Shown: piece by piece, positions 63,276 through 64,000 of the stretch
How the letters are laid out: the number at the start of each line of letters is the position of its first letter
Numbering within the stretch: the first letter of the stretch is position 1
From: CAVONB01 sp963697205
GTDB lineage: Bacteria > Pseudomonadota > Alphaproteobacteria > Rhizobiales > Hyphomicrobiaceae
Reading direction: 5' to 3'
NCBI GenBank assembly: GCA_963697205.1
Contig: CAVONB010000013.1
Span: 1-64,000 of the forward strand
DNA: 64,000 nt
Notes under the pieces: generated by a model
Databases searched by the model: none
What the model was told of the DNA's origin: nothing
Seen by the model: the letters and a program-made list of their open reading frames with translations, nothing else
Position numbers and translations under genes: made by a program

Positions 63276-63626
63276 ATGACGCTCAGTCCCTACCTCACGC
63301 CGATCCTCCTGCTGCTGGCCTCCAACGTGTTCATGACGACGGCCTGGTACGGCCACTTGAAGTTCACCACCAGTCCGCTGCCCCTGGTCATCCTCGTTTC
63401 ATGGGGCATCGCATTCGTGGAGTATTGCCTCGCCGTGCCCGCCAACCGCTGGGGCCACGCCGTCTACTCGACAGCGGAGTTGAAAACCATCCAGGAGGTC
63501 ATCACGCTGCTCGTCTTTGCTGCATTCTCGACGCTGGTGCTGAAGGAACCGCTCGGCTGGAACCACGCCGCGGGCTTCGCGCTGATCGCGGCCGGCGCAG
63601 CGCTCGTCTTCTATGGCAAGGCGTGA
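63276..63626 (+). CDS. DUF486/DMT-type small membrane protein
   Basis: The 116-residue protein has four hydrophobic segments (YLTPILLLLASNVFMTTAWY, PLVILVSWGIAFVEYCLAVP, EVITLLVFAAFSTLVL, HAAGFALIAAGAALVFYG) and matches the DUF486 family, distant relatives of drug/metabolite transporters. ATG 63276 is chosen over GTG 63264 because GTGGAGAC fits as its ribosome-binding site. It shares a short divergent promoter region with the EamA gene. Confidence 0.88.
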   Translation: MTLSPYLTPILLLLASNVFMTTAWYGHLKFTTSPLPLVILVSWGIAFVEYCLAVPANRWGHAVYSTAELKTIQEVITLLVFAAFSTLVLKEPLGWNHAAGFALIAAGAALVFYGKA

Positions 63627-63636
63627 GCGCCAGCCG

Positions 63637-63816
63637 TTACAGGCCGCGCACGAGGTTACCGACCATCAGCGTGAAATAGGCGACGATGCTGAGCCAGAAC
63701 TCCTGATGCGGCAGATACCGCGGCACCGGAAAGAAGCCGAGCTTGGTGACGATCGCCAGCGCCGCCAGCACGAACGAAATCAGGAAAACGGCAATGGAGG
63801 GTGGATTGAGACGCAT
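63637..63816 (-). CDS. Small two-helix membrane protein
   Basis: The 59-residue protein has two hydrophobic stretches (SIAVFLISFVLAALAIVTKL and FWLSIVAYFTLMVGNLV) separated by GFFPVPRYLPHQE. ATG 63816 gives the better N-terminus; a start at 63843 is open but less likely. It ends 11 bp from the convergent DUF486 stop. The function is unknown. Confidence 0.6.
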   Translation of the reverse strand: MRLNPPSIAVFLISFVLAALAIVTKLGFFPVPRYLPHQEFWLSIVAYFTLMVGNLVRGL

Positions 63817-64000
63817 TCCACAAAGGCTCCCTCGAGCAAGCACGAAACCGACCGCCCGATGCTACGACACCCGGACCGGCTTGTCGCCCTGTCCGGCGTC
63901 ACGGCGAGCCATGTACCGCTGAAACGGATCCGCAAGGGCTGGACGTCAAGCGGGCGACTGAAGAAGGGAAGGGGTGTCAGAGAACCCGGCCTTCACCCAG

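Noticed and set aside
1..64000. CRISPR arrays, tRNA or rRNA genes
   Set aside because: No regularly spaced direct repeats, cloverleaf-like sequences or rRNA segments were recognised on either strand.

Overview
The window is a high-GC proteobacterial chromosome segment, most likely an alphaproteobacterium of the Hyphomicrobiales. The pointers are tandem porins with a CCADLEERIAELE-type leader after the signal peptide, IS types common in that order, and an isovaleryl-CoA dehydrogenase typical of its core metabolism. Genus is not assigned. I saw no rRNA, tRNA or CRISPR array.

Positions 1-38,100 and 44,100-49,600 are an insertion-sequence graveyard. I can support IS21 (three types or remnants), ISL3 (two), IS1380 (four), IS630 (two), IS1595 (two types), IS110/IS1111 (three), IS256 (two), IS3 (two), IS66 (two), IS91 with its tyrosine recombinase, and an IS5-type element. 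Many are nested: IS1111 in IS1595; IS5 in IS1595 with both target duplications visible; IS110 in IS66 in IS630. Between them lie cargo genes, several visibly AT-richer than the ISs: marC, a frameshifted mscS, a truncated D-lactate dehydrogenase followed by pta-ackA, a cyclopropane-fatty-acid synthase-like methyltransferase, a two-domain thioesterase and a bacterial pentameric ligand-gated ion channel. The marC, thioesterase and ion-channel genes each start 19-38 bp beyond the same IS1380 right end, in the orientation used by ISEcp1-type gene capture and expression.

Positions 38,172-43,936 hold a minus-strand acyl-CoA gene cluster: AMP-forming ligase, MaoC hydratase, CaiB/BaiF CoA-transferase, two crotonases and a YciA-type thioesterase. 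Its middle genes are AT-rich and its outer genes GC-rich, so it looks assembled from different sources. Three perfect hairpins lie in its intergenic gaps.

From 49,600 the sequence becomes ordinary chromosome. There are remnants (HigA-like, UbiH-like, a KSTGP-family gene with a partial paralogue), then four tandem porins (52,068-60,290), a small secreted protein, isovaleryl-CoA dehydrogenase, an EamA transporter, a DUF486 protein and a small membrane protein. Porins 1 and 2 are nearly identical and each is broken by a single extra T, at different places. In both porins, and in mscS, removing one T restores the frame and also restores a GANTC site, the CcrM methylation motif. This may be a methylation-linked sequencing artefact or a mutational hotspot. 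Porins 3 and 4 share a long conserved leader that can fold.

The strongest leads are the IS1380-cargo pattern, the GANTC frameshift pattern with gene-converted twin porins, candidate bridge-RNA loci in two IS110/IS1111 elements, and the mosaic CoA gene cluster.
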